In this document: positions 1 to 12,579 of the stretch, piece by piece | Numbering within the stretch: the stretch's first letter is position 1 | Layout of the letters: every line of letters begins with the position of its first letter | From: Trametopsis cervina | Lineage: Eukaryota; Basidiomycota; Agaricomycetes; Polyporales; Irpicaceae | Direction of reading: 5' to 3' | DNA length: 64,000 nt | NCBI GenBank assembly: GCA_022385755.1 | Contig: MU278349.1 | Coordinates: 1,860,001-1,924,000 of the forward strand | The notes under the pieces: generated by a model | Told to the model about the DNA's origin: nothing | The model's database searches: none | Seen by the model: the letters and a program-made list of their open reading frames with translations, nothing else | Made by a program: the position numbers and the translations under genes

Positions 1-1529
1 GTACAAGTTCCAGAAGAAGCCGAATTATCATATACCCGACCTCGAGGAGGCTGAGACTTTGGTATGCCCATTCTGGCGTTATGCGACGTGCTCAATCGGA
101 CTGATTGTATGTGATGTAGATGTCGAGAATTCAGAAGAACAAGGATCCTGAGCGGTGGTTCCTGCGCAAGAAGCAAGGGGCCTCTGAAGAGACGAAGGCT
201 ATGTTCAAGGGTGAGCGGGGTGGCAGCGTCGTGCCCTCCGGCGCGTCGCTTGTTTACTCTGCTGGAGAGAGTCTGGGTCCTGGTGGCAGGAAACTGCGGA
301 CCGTGGACAGCGGTATGGGCGGCCTCTTTGGCGATGAGGACGAGGACGGCGTTCCCTCGCGGAGACAGAAAGAAAGGGAATATGGTGCAGAAGGTGATCT
401 CGATGAATTGGACTTTGAAGAGGACTTCGCGGATGATGAGGAGAAACCCGAGGCTGAAGCTGATGACGAAGAGGCCAAAGAACTTGAGGTACAAAGACGG
501 CGATTCACTTTCATTCCCTTTGTGTGCTAACGGCGATGCTATAGGAACGCCTCAAACGGGAGTATAAAAACGCCAACAAGACGCGTGAGGGCTATATTGA
601 CGAAAGCGAGGAGGAAGAAGACATGTCCGAGCTCACTGGCGCCGGCAAGGACATGCAGAAGCTGATGAAGAAACACGAGAAGAACAACGCGTACGATGAC
701 AGCGATGATGACAAGAACCCGTATGCTAGCTCTGTACGTCACTCCGTCGCTTCAATTTCAAGGATGGTCAGCTCATGTTTTCGTTTTACAGGAGGAAGAG
801 CCGGACGAGGAGGTCCCTATAGTTCCTCAGGGTCCTGCGATCATTCCACCGGAGCAGCGCCCTTCCTCTCGTTCGAATTCTCAGGCACCCTCTGGCTCGC
901 AGCCCCCTGTACCACCAGCAGGCAGCAAGCCGCTCCCTGCGCAAGACGCGGGCTCTCGGGCCACATCCCCTATCCCAGCGCCAGGTCACGGTGGACACTC
1001 TGTCGTCGCAATGCGTGCAACAAGTCCTAATGCGAAGATGCCGAAGCTAAAGGCGAACGGCTCAAGCCGAGCAAGCAGCCCACTGGCCACAGGGAGTCGC
1101 GCCACCAGCCCTGTCGCCGGAGCGGGCAGCCCCCCGCCTGCCGGACGTGCCGAGAGTCCGCCCGCTGCGACTTCTTCCGCGAGCGGCGTAACATCCCCTC
1201 CTGCGAACGGAAAGCCGAACAACAAGCGAAAGGCGGAGGACGGGGCCGCGCCTGGGAAGCCGAAGAAGCGCAAGGCGCAGGCGACAGTGACGGGCGAGCT
1301 CGAGGACGCAATGGTGATAGAGTGGCTGAGGAACACGCCGAACGCGTCGACGCGGGACTGCATCCACCACTTCACGCCGTATTTGACCTCGGAGGAGAAG
1401 AAGCAGGCGTTCACGAAGCTGGTGAAGGAGGTCGCGCAGCTGAAGAACAACGTGCTCGTGCTGAGAAACGCGTACCGCAACCCTGGAGGTGCGCCCTCGC
1501 CTGCTGCAGGGTCCCCAATGGCGGAGTGA
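1..1529 (+). CDS. TFG1: Transcription initiation factor IIF subunit alpha (RAP74/Tfg1), 5' end missing
   Basis: Large subunit of TFIIF, which binds RNA polymerase II and stabilises the pre-initiation complex. The start lies left of the window. Visible exons are 1-61, 120-488, 545-733 and 792-1529 (stop TGA), with phase-0 junctions and introns of 56-58 nt. The first exons encode the end of the conserved N-terminal dimerisation region (YKFQKKPNYHIPDLEEAE; then DPERWFLRKK). A long acidic middle follows (DEDED, DELDFEEDFADDEE), then a Ser/Pro/Ala-rich linker with repeated (R)ATSP/ASSP units. The last ~65 residues (from GELEDAMVIEWL to LRNAYR) match the RAP74 C-terminal winged-helix domain, which contacts the FCP1 phosphatase in known homologues. 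Assignment rests on the N-terminal motif, acidic centre and C-terminal domain all being present in order. Confidence 0.88.
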
Positions 1530-2241
1530 GGCGGGGGCGAGGGCAGCTGTGCTGGAGAAGACGTTTCGGAAGCATGCGCGGATGGGATAAGTGATAGGCT
1601 CTGTATTTTAACCCTCGTCCGCGCACGCCGGCGTAGGCTTCCTCTCTCTCTCTGCTGGATGATGCCCATCATGGCTAGTGCTTATTTACTGCCTGCGACT
1701 CCCCGTATTCTCTCCGTGTGTAGGGTCGAACGAATACATATCATTGCGGTCATTTGTAAGTCGCGGGTGATGCAGCAATTATTTATAGGCCAGATGGTAT
1801 CTCGTGTGTGTTGGTTGGTGTGCAGCCACACGCCTGTTGTTGAGTAGCGCAAGTCCGTGCCAAGTCACCGGACGGGACTGCATAATTTTGATCCAGATTG
1901 CCATATGAGTTGTGCGTGGCGGCACGAGTCATGCAGGCGCGTGCCGCGATGCCGGGCAGACGACCGACGCGAACGCAACGCTCTGATTGGCTCGAGGGAC
2001 ATATCGCATCCCAAACTAGACGACGAGTTTCCTTATCCGGTAAGTCTGTTTGTCAGACGCCCGTGCGCATCTAGTCGGCGTTCTGTGACCGTGCTCGATC
2101 TGGCTTTTGAACTCGCCAGGATCTACCATCTTATATATGCACCTCGCCCGCCTCACTATGCTCACCCTCCATCCCCCACCATCCCTCGCCGGCCCCTCTC
2201 TGCCTCAACAGCCCCGTCCCCGCAGGTAGGACACAGGCAAG
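1530..2241. other. Intergenic region between TFIIF alpha and chitin deacetylase
   Basis: No coding exon is supported here. The right end is a plausible promoter for the deacetylase gene, with a TATA-like element and a CT-rich stretch before the start codon. Confidence 0.6.
2132..2138 (+). promoter_or_regulatory. TATA-like element of the chitin deacetylase gene
   Basis: TATATAT lies 104 nt before the ATG at 2242 and is followed by a CT-rich tract (about 2160-2215), a common basidiomycete core-promoter arrangement. Function is inferred from position. Confidence 0.5.
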
Positions 2242-3791
2242 ATGGTCGGACAATCGCGCACGCTGGCGACCCTTTTGTTCTTCTTCGCTCTCCCCGCTCT
2301 CGTTCTTTCTCTCCCCGGCCACCCCGAGCACGACCACGCACACGGCCCTGTCATTAGCAGGCGGAGACCCGGCGAGACATGGTACCAGCGCGACGACCAC
2401 CCGGTGTACAACCTCTTTAGACGCGATCCTACCACGGACGGCACAAACTACCCCGCCGTCGGCACACCAGGTATGTCCACATGCTCCTTATCTTTGCTCT
2501 TGCGATTTTCGTCTCACACTCGCCGCAGAATGGGCTGCAGGCTTCCCCACTGGCAAACCGGACCCGACCACGCTCCCGGCGGAGTGGGTCGCCGCGCTCA
2601 ACGCGGGCATCCAGTCTGGACAGATCCCCAACTTTCCCCCCTCGACGCCGACAGGTGGTAACCCGACGTACGGCGCGGCGGATCCCTTGAGCGCCCAGAT
2701 ATGCTCGACAACGTACAAATGCAGGAAGAATAACGACACTTGGGATGCCCCGGACGGCATTGTGGGTATAAGCTTTGATGATGGTCCCCTGCCCGTGAGC
2801 ATTTTTTTTTGTTACGTTAATGTCACGATGGCACGGGGCGCTCATGCATTTGCCACAGACGTCAGACGTGCTGTACGACTTCCTCAAGGCTAACGACGTC
2901 AAGGCGACGCATTTCTTCATTGGTATTAACATCCTGAACAACCCGAAGGAGTTCCTCAGGGCTTTTGATGAACTGGAGGATGATATTGCTCTGCACACGT
3001 GGTCGCACCCGTACATGACGACTTTGACGAACGAGCAGCTGCTCGGTGAATTTGGATACACGATGGAGATCATCCACAAGTCCACAGGAGGCCGTTTGCC
3101 CAAGTACTGGAGGCCACCGTACGGTGATTCAGATAACCGTGTAAGCGCTATCGCAAAGGAAATTTTCGGTTTGCAAACGGTCATCTGGAACCAAGAGTAC
3201 GTATATTGTGTTAGAACCTGATTTTTGTTTGTTCTAATCTTTTGTTGCAACAGCTCCGAAGACTGGAGCATAGGCAGCCCCGGCGGTCCTACCCTGCAAG
3301 CTGTCGAGCAGAACCTGAACAAGTGGTACGCCGGCCCCAAGTCGCCCGGTCTCATCATCCTCGAGCACGAGCTCTCCACGTCAACCGTGCAAGCGTTCAT
3401 CGACAGCTACCCGACGCTCAAGTCGAATGGCTGGCAGACCGTGAGCTTGGCTGAGCTCGACGGCGGATCGGCATACCAAAACGCAGATGGCGACGACGGT
3501 ACCGTCACGCCCGTGACTGGTGTTCTCGTTCAAGACGACAGTGCAACGTCCTCAACAGCGTCATCTTCTTCATCCGCCGCCTCCGCTAGTACCTCAGGAT
3601 CCGCCTCGAACGTCCACGCCGCTTCTCCCACCTCAGGGGCCAGTCAAACCAGCTCCTCCGCGGGCCCTGCTCCGTCAGGCGCAGGGAACCAGCAACAGAC
3701 GAGCGGCGCCTCCCCGCTACTCGCCTGCTCCCTGCGCTCCGTCGTCGCTTCCCTGTTCACGTTGTTCGTCTCCGCTCTCGCACTTGCGTAA
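2242..3791 (+). CDS. Chitin deacetylase (polysaccharide deacetylase, CE4 family), secreted, probable GPI anchor
   Basis: Hydrolyses N-acetyl groups of chitin to chitosan in the cell wall. Exons 2242-2470, 2529-2794, 2859-3196 and 3254-3791 give 456 aa. A signal peptide (FFFALPALVLSLPG) opens the protein. The NodB-homology motifs are in order: SFDDGP (catalytic base and metal Asp), HTWSHP (metal-binding His pair), WRPPYGDSDNRV, WNQDSEDW, and LEHEL with the catalytic His. The WNQD codon is restored across the last intron (GA|C). The C-terminus is a long Ser/Thr/Ala tail followed by a hydrophobic segment (SVVASLFTLFVSALALA), as expected for a GPI signal. All catalytic residues are present, so activity is likely. 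Substrate preference cannot be read from sequence. Confidence 0.93.
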
Positions 3792-6399
3792 TCGCTGCCC
3801 CTGCCTCCGGACCCTTCTTCCGCACAGACTCTCGATTGGACTTCTTCTATACCGCATTTTCTTTAATACCCAGAGGACTCTGAAAACCCTACATACATTG
3901 GATTTTCTTCTTCTACGTAGCTACGCTGCTGGTATCAGCGGACCGCCCGCCCCTGACATTCGTAGCTATATCTGTCGTTAGCATCTATCGCCCCCGTAAC
4001 CTTTTTTGTCCTGGTTATCCTAGCCAAGCTACGATGCTCAATGCACTCACGCCCCCGATTTCTCTATTCATTGTAGCGGTTTTCTTGGTCTCCTCTCACT
4101 CTGCGCGTGCGCTAGCGCGCCAGGTCTCACTGCCGTTTCTCGTGGTTTCTTCTTGCGGACTTGTGTATTGCCTCACCTCTCACTGTCGTTACTAAGGCTC
4201 TTCTAATTGGTGGTTTCTTGGGTGGGCTTGTGCACCGCCGTAAAATGGTAAAATGGTTCAGTAGTAATCTAGCGTCATGTGGCTCGCTGACACTACAATT
4301 CAGTGGCTGAGCCTACCTTACAGTAGAATGGAACGATGTTGGCTCGAAGATGACGTTACTTACAGCATAACGAATTCGAAGGTTTGTGGACAAATGAACA
4401 ATCTTCCCGCGATTGCTCAGCGGTCGCGATGAGAATGAAGGTTAGATATCGACGCAGAGATGTCTGCACGGTCCATTCAAGTTGTCAGCAGCACCGCAGT
4501 ACCATAGTGCACTCCGTCGACTCACAGCGTGACCCCAACCCACACACCGTATCTCCACTCGAAAGCCCTCGCCGTCGCGTCCAAACATACATACTCGAAG
4601 CACCCCTTACGTTACCCGCCAGTGATTCTACAGAATCTTGATCCCGCGAATATGAAACCGCACACACATATGAATTTCGCGCGCAGCAGTCCGTTCCCGC
4701 TGAGATTGGCTCGCGAGATTGACTATCTCTGTGGGCGCGGGACGTCGCATCGCATAACACTCGTCATCGTTTGCGTTTGCGTTTGGCGTATGCGCGAGGC
4801 ACGTTCGCCGGGTTCTTTCTTGGCGCGGCGCGGGAGTAAAATCTGGAGGGAAGGCGCGTCAGGCCAGATTTGGAAGGGGCGCATCAATATCCCACGGCTG
4901 GTTGTCGCCGAGTTCTGCGGGATCACTCACCCCCAGCCAGGCAACCGTAACAGTGCACTTTCTGTGCGGCACAATGGGCATCGGATTCTGAGCCCGTCGG
5001 CTTTCGCTCTATCGCCACTCTATGCGTTTACATTGATGCTTTGAGGCTCAACAACTGGCTGGCGAGCAGGTACAGAATACAAAGAGACTGCGCAGCCTGC
5101 CGCCGAGGTCATACAAGTCAAGGGATGTACGTATGATGGCTACGCGTACTGGTAACACAAAGACAGATAGACGACCTGGCTCTCGTATACATACGGCACA
5201 TATACAGTACACGATACCGTTCCCTGAGTAACTGATCGTTTCTGTCGTAGGATCCGGAAGACTGATGGGAAAGCTGGTGGGGATATGAATGGGCATGGTA
5301 TGTGGGTTTAGCTGTGCGTTGCTCGCATGGCGAGAGCAGGCTTACTGAATACACGTATAGTGATACGTCCGGCCATCCTATCTCTACCGTATGTGGCTCC
5401 GATCCGTCTTTGCAGGACCCAGTCGGCTTACATACAGCATACCAGCAATGTCGACCATGGCGGGCCGTAGCTCTGCTGGAACCTTTGCATCGAAGCAGGG
5501 TCTCACGCATTGGCGAGATTTCAGGTTTCATACCTGCTCGAATGCTACGGGTGCAACCTAATATGCCCTGCAACACGAAGACCACAGTCCAGATCACGCC
5601 GCAGAACCCCTCCACCGTTCGAGCCTGCACGGTTGCAATGCTCATGCCCAGAAGCTCTTGCGAGATCCAGTCCACCAGAGAACACGACCATCAACATAGA
5701 TCTTTTCCTCGGGACACGTACAAGTATAAAACGCTGCGCGCCCTCCGTTTTTGCTCATTCTCTCCCGCGCCGCAAGTCTCGGATCCCAGCCTTAGACTTG
5801 CCGAAGTGGTTACGGAAAGGTAGGGCATAGGTGAGTGTATCTTTAGGACAGTATGGACTGCTTCGAAATCGCGTGGGCGAGTTAATCACCGGGTACATCA
5901 CTCCGGGTGATGCCAGAGTACAGAAATGTAAGTACGTTTGGCAGGTAAATCCGTTAAGCTAATACGCATACAGTCCCTGTTCGTGTGCCGAGGCGTACCA
6001 AACGTACTACGTATCTGTCAAGACAGACTACAGTATACTGACACTAATAACAACTAGTAGGCTTTAAGCTTCCCGCCAATCAGCTACACCACTTCTACTT
6101 CTCGAGCACATCTTCAGGCAACACCCACCAATATCCGGAAAACCAGGAGCGGCCGCGCATCCTGTGCACCCATATCCGAACTTCCCATCTCCCGGCACAG
6201 CAGCGGCACGTCTCAGTACACGTATATACGTCCGTAGGACGAATCTTCTGCCAGAGCAGTCAGTCCCCACTCTCTCACACATATATCCCAAAACCACGTA
6301 CGCACAGACACTCCCGCCTCCCACTCGCAAATGTAACATAACTAACTAACCGTTGGTCCTCCACAGACGAACTCACTCACTCACTCACTCACGCACATC
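3792..6399. other. Gene-poor region after the chitin deacetylase gene
   Basis: About 2.6 kb without a supportable gene. Open frames exist on both strands (for example 4529-5044 +, 5118-5675 -), but they lack domains, and I could not join them by convincing introns. An ACTC tandem repeat lies at 6371-6392, just before the next gene. Confidence 0.5.
6371..6392. repeat. (ACTC)n microsatellite
   Basis: About five and a half tandem copies of ACTC directly before the small secreted peptide gene at 6400, inside its likely 5' UTR. Confidence 0.85.
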
Positions 6400-6665
6400 A
6401 TGCATCCCGCGCGCGCCCTCCTGTTCACGACGACCCTCATCCTCCTGACGCACGCCCATCCCCTCCGAGACCGACCTGCCCATCCTGCAGCGCGCGACGA
6501 GCCCCATTTCTGGCCCGCTGCGTTCTCGGGCCCGCAGAATAGTGAACCGAAACTGTGCGTTTTCCCCTCTCTTCCTCATTTCAACCTATCATTGTATGTG
6601 GGATGTGTATGTGAGTGCTGATGATGCTGTTTAGGTTCGACTGGGGTTGGAGTCAGAATGACTAG
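6400..6665 (+). CDS. Putative small secreted peptide, 61 aa
   Basis: Two exons, 6400-6554 and 6635-6665, joined by an intron with GTGCGT donor, a CTGATG branch-like site and TTTAG acceptor. The product begins with a signal-like segment (MHPARALLFTTTLILLTHAHP). It continues with a His/Pro/Arg-rich stretch and ends in an aromatic and acidic tail, PKLFDWGWSQND, encoded mostly by the second exon. No cysteines follow the signal and there is no CaaX box, so it is neither a hydrophobin nor a mating pheromone. I do not recognise a family. Support is the coherent splice structure, which gives a clean stop, plus the signal peptide. It could still be a chance reading frame. Confidence 0.45.
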
Positions 6666-7477
6666 GCCTCTACTGTAGCTCGTGAGGTGTGATGAAACGA
6701 TGCGATACGTTATGATACCGTTATCTTATTATATGCAGTGATATTAATGTACCTGGAGGTGTGGACGTTACGGTAGATAGATCGTCGAGCAGCGTTATGG
6801 ATATTCGCAGTATTTATTCGACTAAATTTTAATGTATCGGGCTGGGTAGTTCTAGTTCTTCGTGTCATGTCATGTCATGTCGCGAGCAGCCAAGTTAATT
6901 ATTCGGACCCTATGCCCGCGCGTATCTTGGTTCACCCCTCCTTTGCATAGTGGTAGCCTACGTACAGTACAATGTCTACTATAGGGCTACGCCCTGATGG
7001 ATAATAAATAAGGGAGGAAGGTTAAAATACTTGGAAGGGGATGACACGCAGCGGGAAAAGTGGGCAGTGCGTATTTGACCACATCTCGTGCTGAGAATCA
7101 GCCAGCATTTTCAGTATACCTAGTAGTAGTAGTAGCAGGATGGGCTCTGAGGCTTGGTTTTATACGCACCCAGGTAGACCAACTACAATACTTGCTGATA
7201 CAGACCGCCAACCCTCATGACACGCGATACATGATGCGTGATAGAAGCACACGGTGCACTTATGCATATCCCGTTTGTGTGTAGCAAAAACATGAACATG
7301 GTCATAATCATGATAAGATGGTAAAATGCAAACGATACAAATACAGCGTCATTAATCGCGTGTATATACGGTATAATCTCTACGATACGATAGTCAAACA
7401 CTAGCCTCCATCACTTAACTCCTGCGCTCCAGTCAACTCAAGTCACTGCGAACGCACTCCAATCATCTCCTCTCAAC
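6666..7477. other. Intergenic region
   Basis: No coding potential recognised. Contains a short GTCAT tandem repeat near 6863-6881. The gene at right ends here on the minus strand. Confidence 0.6.
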
Positions 7478-10400
7478 TCAGAACGCAACCCCCCTAACAT
7501 CCTCCCCAGGCGGGACACCCTCAACATCCACCCGTCCCTTCCCATCCATCCTCGCACCCCTCATCGACGCCCGCACACCAACACTCTCACACGCAGCCGT
7601 CTCCGCCTCGCCCAACCCCAACACGTCCTGCGGGATCCACACGATTGGGGGAGAGGCCACGCTGGCGGGGTGCGCGAAATCTTCGAGGGAGCTCGAGGAC
7701 GTGTCTGTGGGTCCGCCTACTGCGAGCGGAGGAGTGGAGGAGTCGTTGATGTTGGCACGGCGCGTGCGGGGTTTGCGCTCGGAGGTGTATGTGTCTGCGT
7801 CTGAGTCGATGCTTGCGCCGCGTGCGTGCCCGTTTCTGTTCCCGTTTCCGTTGCCTTCCAAATATTGTTGTTGGTGTTTACCGTCGACTTTCGTGGCGTT
7901 CGTGCCCTCGATGGCGGGTGCGCGCGCCATGCGGTCTGAGAGAGACAGCGGGAGCGCGTTGATGAGCGGGCCGTACGAGTTGTTCAGCGTAAGGTGGAAT
8001 CCAATCTATCCACCACAACAAACCCATCAGCAATTGCTCTCAAAATCAATGCCCTCAAAACAAGACGAACCGTAATGACGATCAACACAATCATAAGCAC
8101 CCCCTCCGGAATCGCGCTCGCCTTCTTGTTCCCATCCTGCGCAAGGAAGAACAGCGCCGCAAGACATATCTCCTCGATGTACAGCCCCACAAACACGTGC
8201 TGGATCGCCTTGGGGAAGAACATCCCGCCCGTGTCGTTCGCGCGTGGCTGCTGGAGCTGCCACAGGAAGAGGTACTTGTACAGCATGTAGAAGAGGAAGA
8301 AGGTCACGCAGGCGAGCCCGTTTATGACGGGGGCGATTATTGAGTATGTTATCGCTGTAAGCGATTGTGTGAGCATATGCGTGTTTAGACAAAGCACTGG
8401 GTGCACTCACTGATGACGACGAGGAGGGTGATGGTGGGGAATAAGGTCCCGAATGAGACGCTGCGCAGACCGTACTTGAGCTTGTACACGCTCCGCGGGG
8501 AGCCCCCGAGGATGAAGAGCTTGACGTAGTACAGCACGAGCGGGGCGATACTCAGGAACCCTGCAGCTGACCCGGACAGTCCTTGCAGTACGATGTACCT
8601 GCGCGTCTGGTCAGCATATAGTAGGGGAAGAGAGGGAGAGAGGGACGTACGTGAGGAAGAAGGTCGACGCTTTGGGGAGCTCCTGTGCGAGCAGCGTAGG
8701 CACGGACGCTGGGTTGTTCAGCAGACTCGGGAGGGCGGCGACGATGCCGGACGAGACGGTGACGATGAGGAACGAGTGCTACAACATCCATCCATCAGCA
8801 CTCCCATCCCCCTTCAAAAAAAAAAACAGAAGGGACTCACCAGCACCTGGAACAAGAAATACCTAGTCATCAAACTAAGCTCAACCGCAGTGCGCGTCGG
8901 CGTTCCCTCAAACCGACTAAGCATCCTCAACACAACCGGCAACAACAACATCAACACCGCCAACAACGCCGGCGGAAGTATGCCCGATATAATCCCCACC
9001 ACAACACTCGGCAACCCGCATATCCACGCCAACCACCCGAACTGGGAGCACAGCGCATGCACGTTCGACACAGCACCCACAAACGCAACGGGCACGGCCC
9101 AGAAGAGAATGAGCACGAGCGTGAACGCCCAAGAGAGCGCCGTGCGCGCGCGCGCGGAGTAGGGCGTCACGTTCAGGTTCGGCCAGAGGACGTCGGAGGG
9201 CGAGACGTTCGTGTACCGGGCGGACATCCGGTACGGCGCGTGGTGCGACAGGGCTTGTTGGGCGAGGTGCGCGCCGATTTGGGTGTTGAATAGGATGAAG
9301 GCTGCGTTTGACGGGCCGTATGTCTGGCCCCCTATACCGGTTAACGAAGAGGCGGGGAGGGGTTTGAGCGCGTCCGGGTGCGAGAGGGGCGAGGGAGGCG
9401 CGGTGTGTGAGGAACGCGCGACGTCTGCTGCTAGTGTGCGGCGGCCGGCGGTTAGGTCTGTGGATGTGGATATGAGCTCGTTGCGCGCCCAGTCGATGGT
9501 GTCGACTTTGCGGCCCATGAAGGGGAGTCCGAAGGGGAGGAAGCCGAACGGGGGCAAGCGGTGCGAGGGACGTTTGTTCGTCGGAACATACGCGTCCGCG
9601 AGTGGTGCGCCGCCGCTGCCGCCATTGCGTTCAGTGTCGATCGTCGATGCATCCGTGAGCGGGCGGTGTTCCTGCGGCGGCGGCGAGTGTCCGGCCTTCT
9701 TCGCTGCCTTCGCGTCGGACTTGAACTGCTTGTTCTGCAGTTTGATGGCGGTCTTGAGCAGCTTCGTCTCGGCGGCTTCGAGCTTGGAGGCGGCCTTGGT
9801 TTGGCGGGTGTAGAGGGCGGGGAGGTCTTTGAGGTCGCGGTTCAGCCAGACTTTGCGCACGCCCCCTGGGAGGACGTCGAATAGGTCTGTGAGCGCGGCT
9901 TCGGTGAGGTATTTCTGAGGGATGCCGGTGATGAGGACTGTGTTGGATTGTGCGGAGTTGGCGTTCTCGGGGAGAGTGAGCCATGCTTGGCGTGTTAGCA
10001 CGAAGTCGCGCAGTTCCTTGCGCAGATTCCAGAGAATCCAGACTGGGCGGGTTAAGAAAGTGAGTATAAGCGTACTTCACAACGAGGAATACGCGACTTA
10101 CAAGTAAACACCCACGCCAGAACAATATGCGCAGCGTAGCGCGACTGCTGGCCCTTGCCGATGTTCCCAAACGTAAAGATATCGAGGCCCGTGTTTCCCT
10201 CGACGCCAGTCTTGACGGCATCGATGGGCATGAGGACCATCCACGAGATCGGCCAGATGGGGAGCATGATCCGGACCATCATCCATAGGAACCGCACGAA
10301 GAAGTACGCGTCCAGCCCGTTCGCGGCTTTGATCGTCTCGAAGTCTGCCTGGAAGATATGCATGGGCCATCCCCACCATTTCTCTGAGAGCGGTTTCACA

Positions 10401-10699
10401 TGATAGCTGCAAGGTGGTTACGGAGGATTAGTATGGTAAAGGGAGAGGGAAGGGAAGGGAGGCGAGGCTTACTTGGCTGAGGGCGCGAAGGTGCGCGGTT
10501 GGTATATAGCGGGGAAGCGGGGTCGGAGGATGGTGAAGGCTGCGATTTCTGCAGCGAATACGATGGCGTTGAAGACGAGAGCGGTGACGAAGGTGCTTGA
10601 GGACGCGCTCCCCGCATTACCGATGCCTGGGCCGTTGTTCGACCTGCGCACACGATGTCAGCCGCGTTAGTGAGGGGTGTATGAGGGCGTGGCTTACAT
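7478..10699 (-). CDS. CSC1/OSCA-like calcium-permeable channel (DUF221/RSN1 family)
   Basis: Multi-pass membrane protein of the TMEM63/OSCA/CSC1 superfamily, whose members are osmo- or mechanosensitive cation channels. Exons (minus): 10699-10698, 10643-10473, 10406-10102, 10042-8841, 8778-8651, 8598-8411, 8354-8071 and 8005-7478, giving 935 aa. The start codon is split by an intron (AT|G), giving MSNNGPGIGN. In order: the N-terminal RSN1-type membrane region with the family motif SEKWWGWPMH; a cytosolic domain (SNTVLITGIPQKYL ... VWLNRDLKDLPALY); then the 7-TM core (YGPLINALPLSL near its end). The C-terminal tail keeps the family motif PIVWIPQDVLGL. The last intron (8070-8006) removes an in-frame stop and restores TIGFHLTLNNSYGPL. 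Length and order are normal for the fungal family. Confidence 0.9.
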
Positions 10700-11809
10700 G
10701 ATGTGCTACTAGCACGAGGGGATTACTGCGTCGCGCAGTGAGGCAGCTGGCTGTAGGGTACTCTGTACGCGATTGGTACACGCTGGTCAGCGCAGACGAG
10801 ATGGACGGAAGGAGGAAGGTAGGCAGGAGGTGGAGGATAGAGGAGGATGAACTGGAAATAGAACGCGGGATGGCTGTCAGCCCAGATATATGGACAGGGC
10901 TCAGTTGCGACGTCACGCACTTGCCAGCCTCCGAGCTCCATTGCAGGCGATAACCAGCGGAAGCGAACCCTCGTCACAGGCATGATGCATCACGGTGCTC
11001 CAAGAGTCTGCTGCAGTGACGAGTGATACTCTAGCCTTCAGTGACAGCGCGCAGGCTGGTGGAATCTTTCGCTGTTGTTGGCACTTTTTTTTGGTTCCGC
11101 TGTGTGGGTTGTGTACTCCACAAAGTGCATCGCGCCAAGGTACAGGTAGTTTAGCTGACAGCTCGCTCCGTCAGTCCTGCTGTCATGTATTTTATATCTT
11201 TATATACACACTGAAAAAAGCATTGTCGATGCTGCTCAACAAGTGTGTGTTCACAAAGTTTGCACGATGACGAAGGTGAGCAGCAAGTAGGAAACGGTGA
11301 GTAGCAAAGGAGTGCGCGCTAAAACGTTTCAGGGGCCACGGTGGCGGGGATTGCCATATGGGGGCAGATGACGTCAACGTGTGCTCACTTCGCAGATCGG
11401 TGCCGCGACATATTTATACCATGAGAGAATGATGATAGCGGCCACAGTGTGCATGTTTGATTGCGCGTGTACTCTACCACCGTATGCGCTACTGTATCCG
11501 CTGCTATGAGACTTGGCTCCGTATATAACGTTCGTCTCAGCTACATCCCGCATGTCCTCAAGTGACAGTGCATTTTGATCCTCGCCACCTGAAGCGGCAC
11601 CAATGTTTTCAGGATCCGGTGTGTTGTCTAGATCACTCAAAGCTTTATTGGCATTACTGGCGCCTGAGAGGAATAATAGCTCTGGCTTTTCAAGATGCTA
11701 AGCTCCAGCCGTGCGATGACGGCATACCAGATCCAGGCGGACCATAGAACTGCTCGAAGTATTCACGCAGACAGCACTGAACCATGCGCCACCAAGGTGT
11801 GCTTCTCTT
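10700..11809. other. Intergenic region upstream of the channel gene
   Basis: No supported gene. A minus-strand frame at 11374-11640 (acidic, Asn/Ser-rich) may be a downstream extension of the FunK1-like remnant, but it shows no kinase motif. Confidence 0.45.
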
Positions 11810-12579
11810 TTTCACAGGAAGTTTTCGTCGAAGTAGGAAGAAACGTTGTGGAGCGTGTGCTTGGCCTGTATCACCAGTTTCACCCACGAGCCAAATAGGT
11901 CTGCGCGGCTCATGTACTAATACGCGATTCTGACCGTTGCGTGTGTATACCTTTGCTGCAACGGGAATGTTCTTGGCGTATCTGACGATGCTCGACCGAC
12001 TGTCGAAAATCGCGTCTGCATAGTACGTGAACGTCAGATCGCTTACAGATAACTTGAGTGTCCTCTCCTGCCTTTCGTACCTGAAGGGGAGGTGTTCGTG
12101 CTCACCATGGTCAGGTACGTATAGCATTGCGGCGCTGAGATACCTTGGAAGTCGCCCACTGGTCGTTGTTCAGGCATACCGTATGATCGGAAGGAAGGCA
12201 CAGAAATGTTTGGTGACCTATCACAGAACAGCAGGCCCATCTCCTTCACCGCCTTGGGGTCGTAGTCGGGTTGTTTGATAGGCTCAGGGGTCGTAGAAAA
12301 CCTTGCCACTTCTTTGGACGTAAAGACTTTGTTGATAACGGGTGAGAAGCTGATAATCCTGGGCCTTCGTTTGGTATCGTTCGGGTAAGCTTCAGTTGCT
12401 GTTGGGACCTCAGAGCTATCAGATGTTGTATCAGCTGGAGACAAAGATGGGCTCGAGAGCCCCTCGTTACCAGGTCCATCCGTACCGGCTTCAGTCAGAT
12501 ATGTGGCAGTGAAGAGGACAGGACACGCATCAACTTCTTGCTGTAGTGACGAGTTGGTGTGTCCTGAGCACTGACACAC
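11810..12579 (-). pseudogene. FunK1-type kinase gene remnant, N-terminal region only
   Basis: Minus-strand exons resemble the N-terminal half of the FunK1 genes at 31.3 and 49.7 kb. After an intron ending near 12073, the segment YERQERTLKLSVSDLTF aligns with FERTLKLSENGLTF. Next, ADAIFDSRSSIVRYAK aligns with DALGSRHPAIVAYPK, and SWVKLVIQ...SSYFDENFL aligns with AWAELAVAV...FLFDESLL. After this point (about 11814) the frame hits stops. Neither the HRD-type catalytic loop nor the rest of the kinase domain is present between here and the channel gene. One needed intron would be only about 34 nt, which also suggests decay. The alternative is a diverged gene whose remaining exons I cannot recognise. 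Confidence 0.5.

Noticed and set aside
5118..5675. Minus-strand frame with a hydrophobic stretch (GFCGVIWTVVFVLQGIL)
   Set aside because: No plausible start, no flanking exons that extend it, and no recognisable family.
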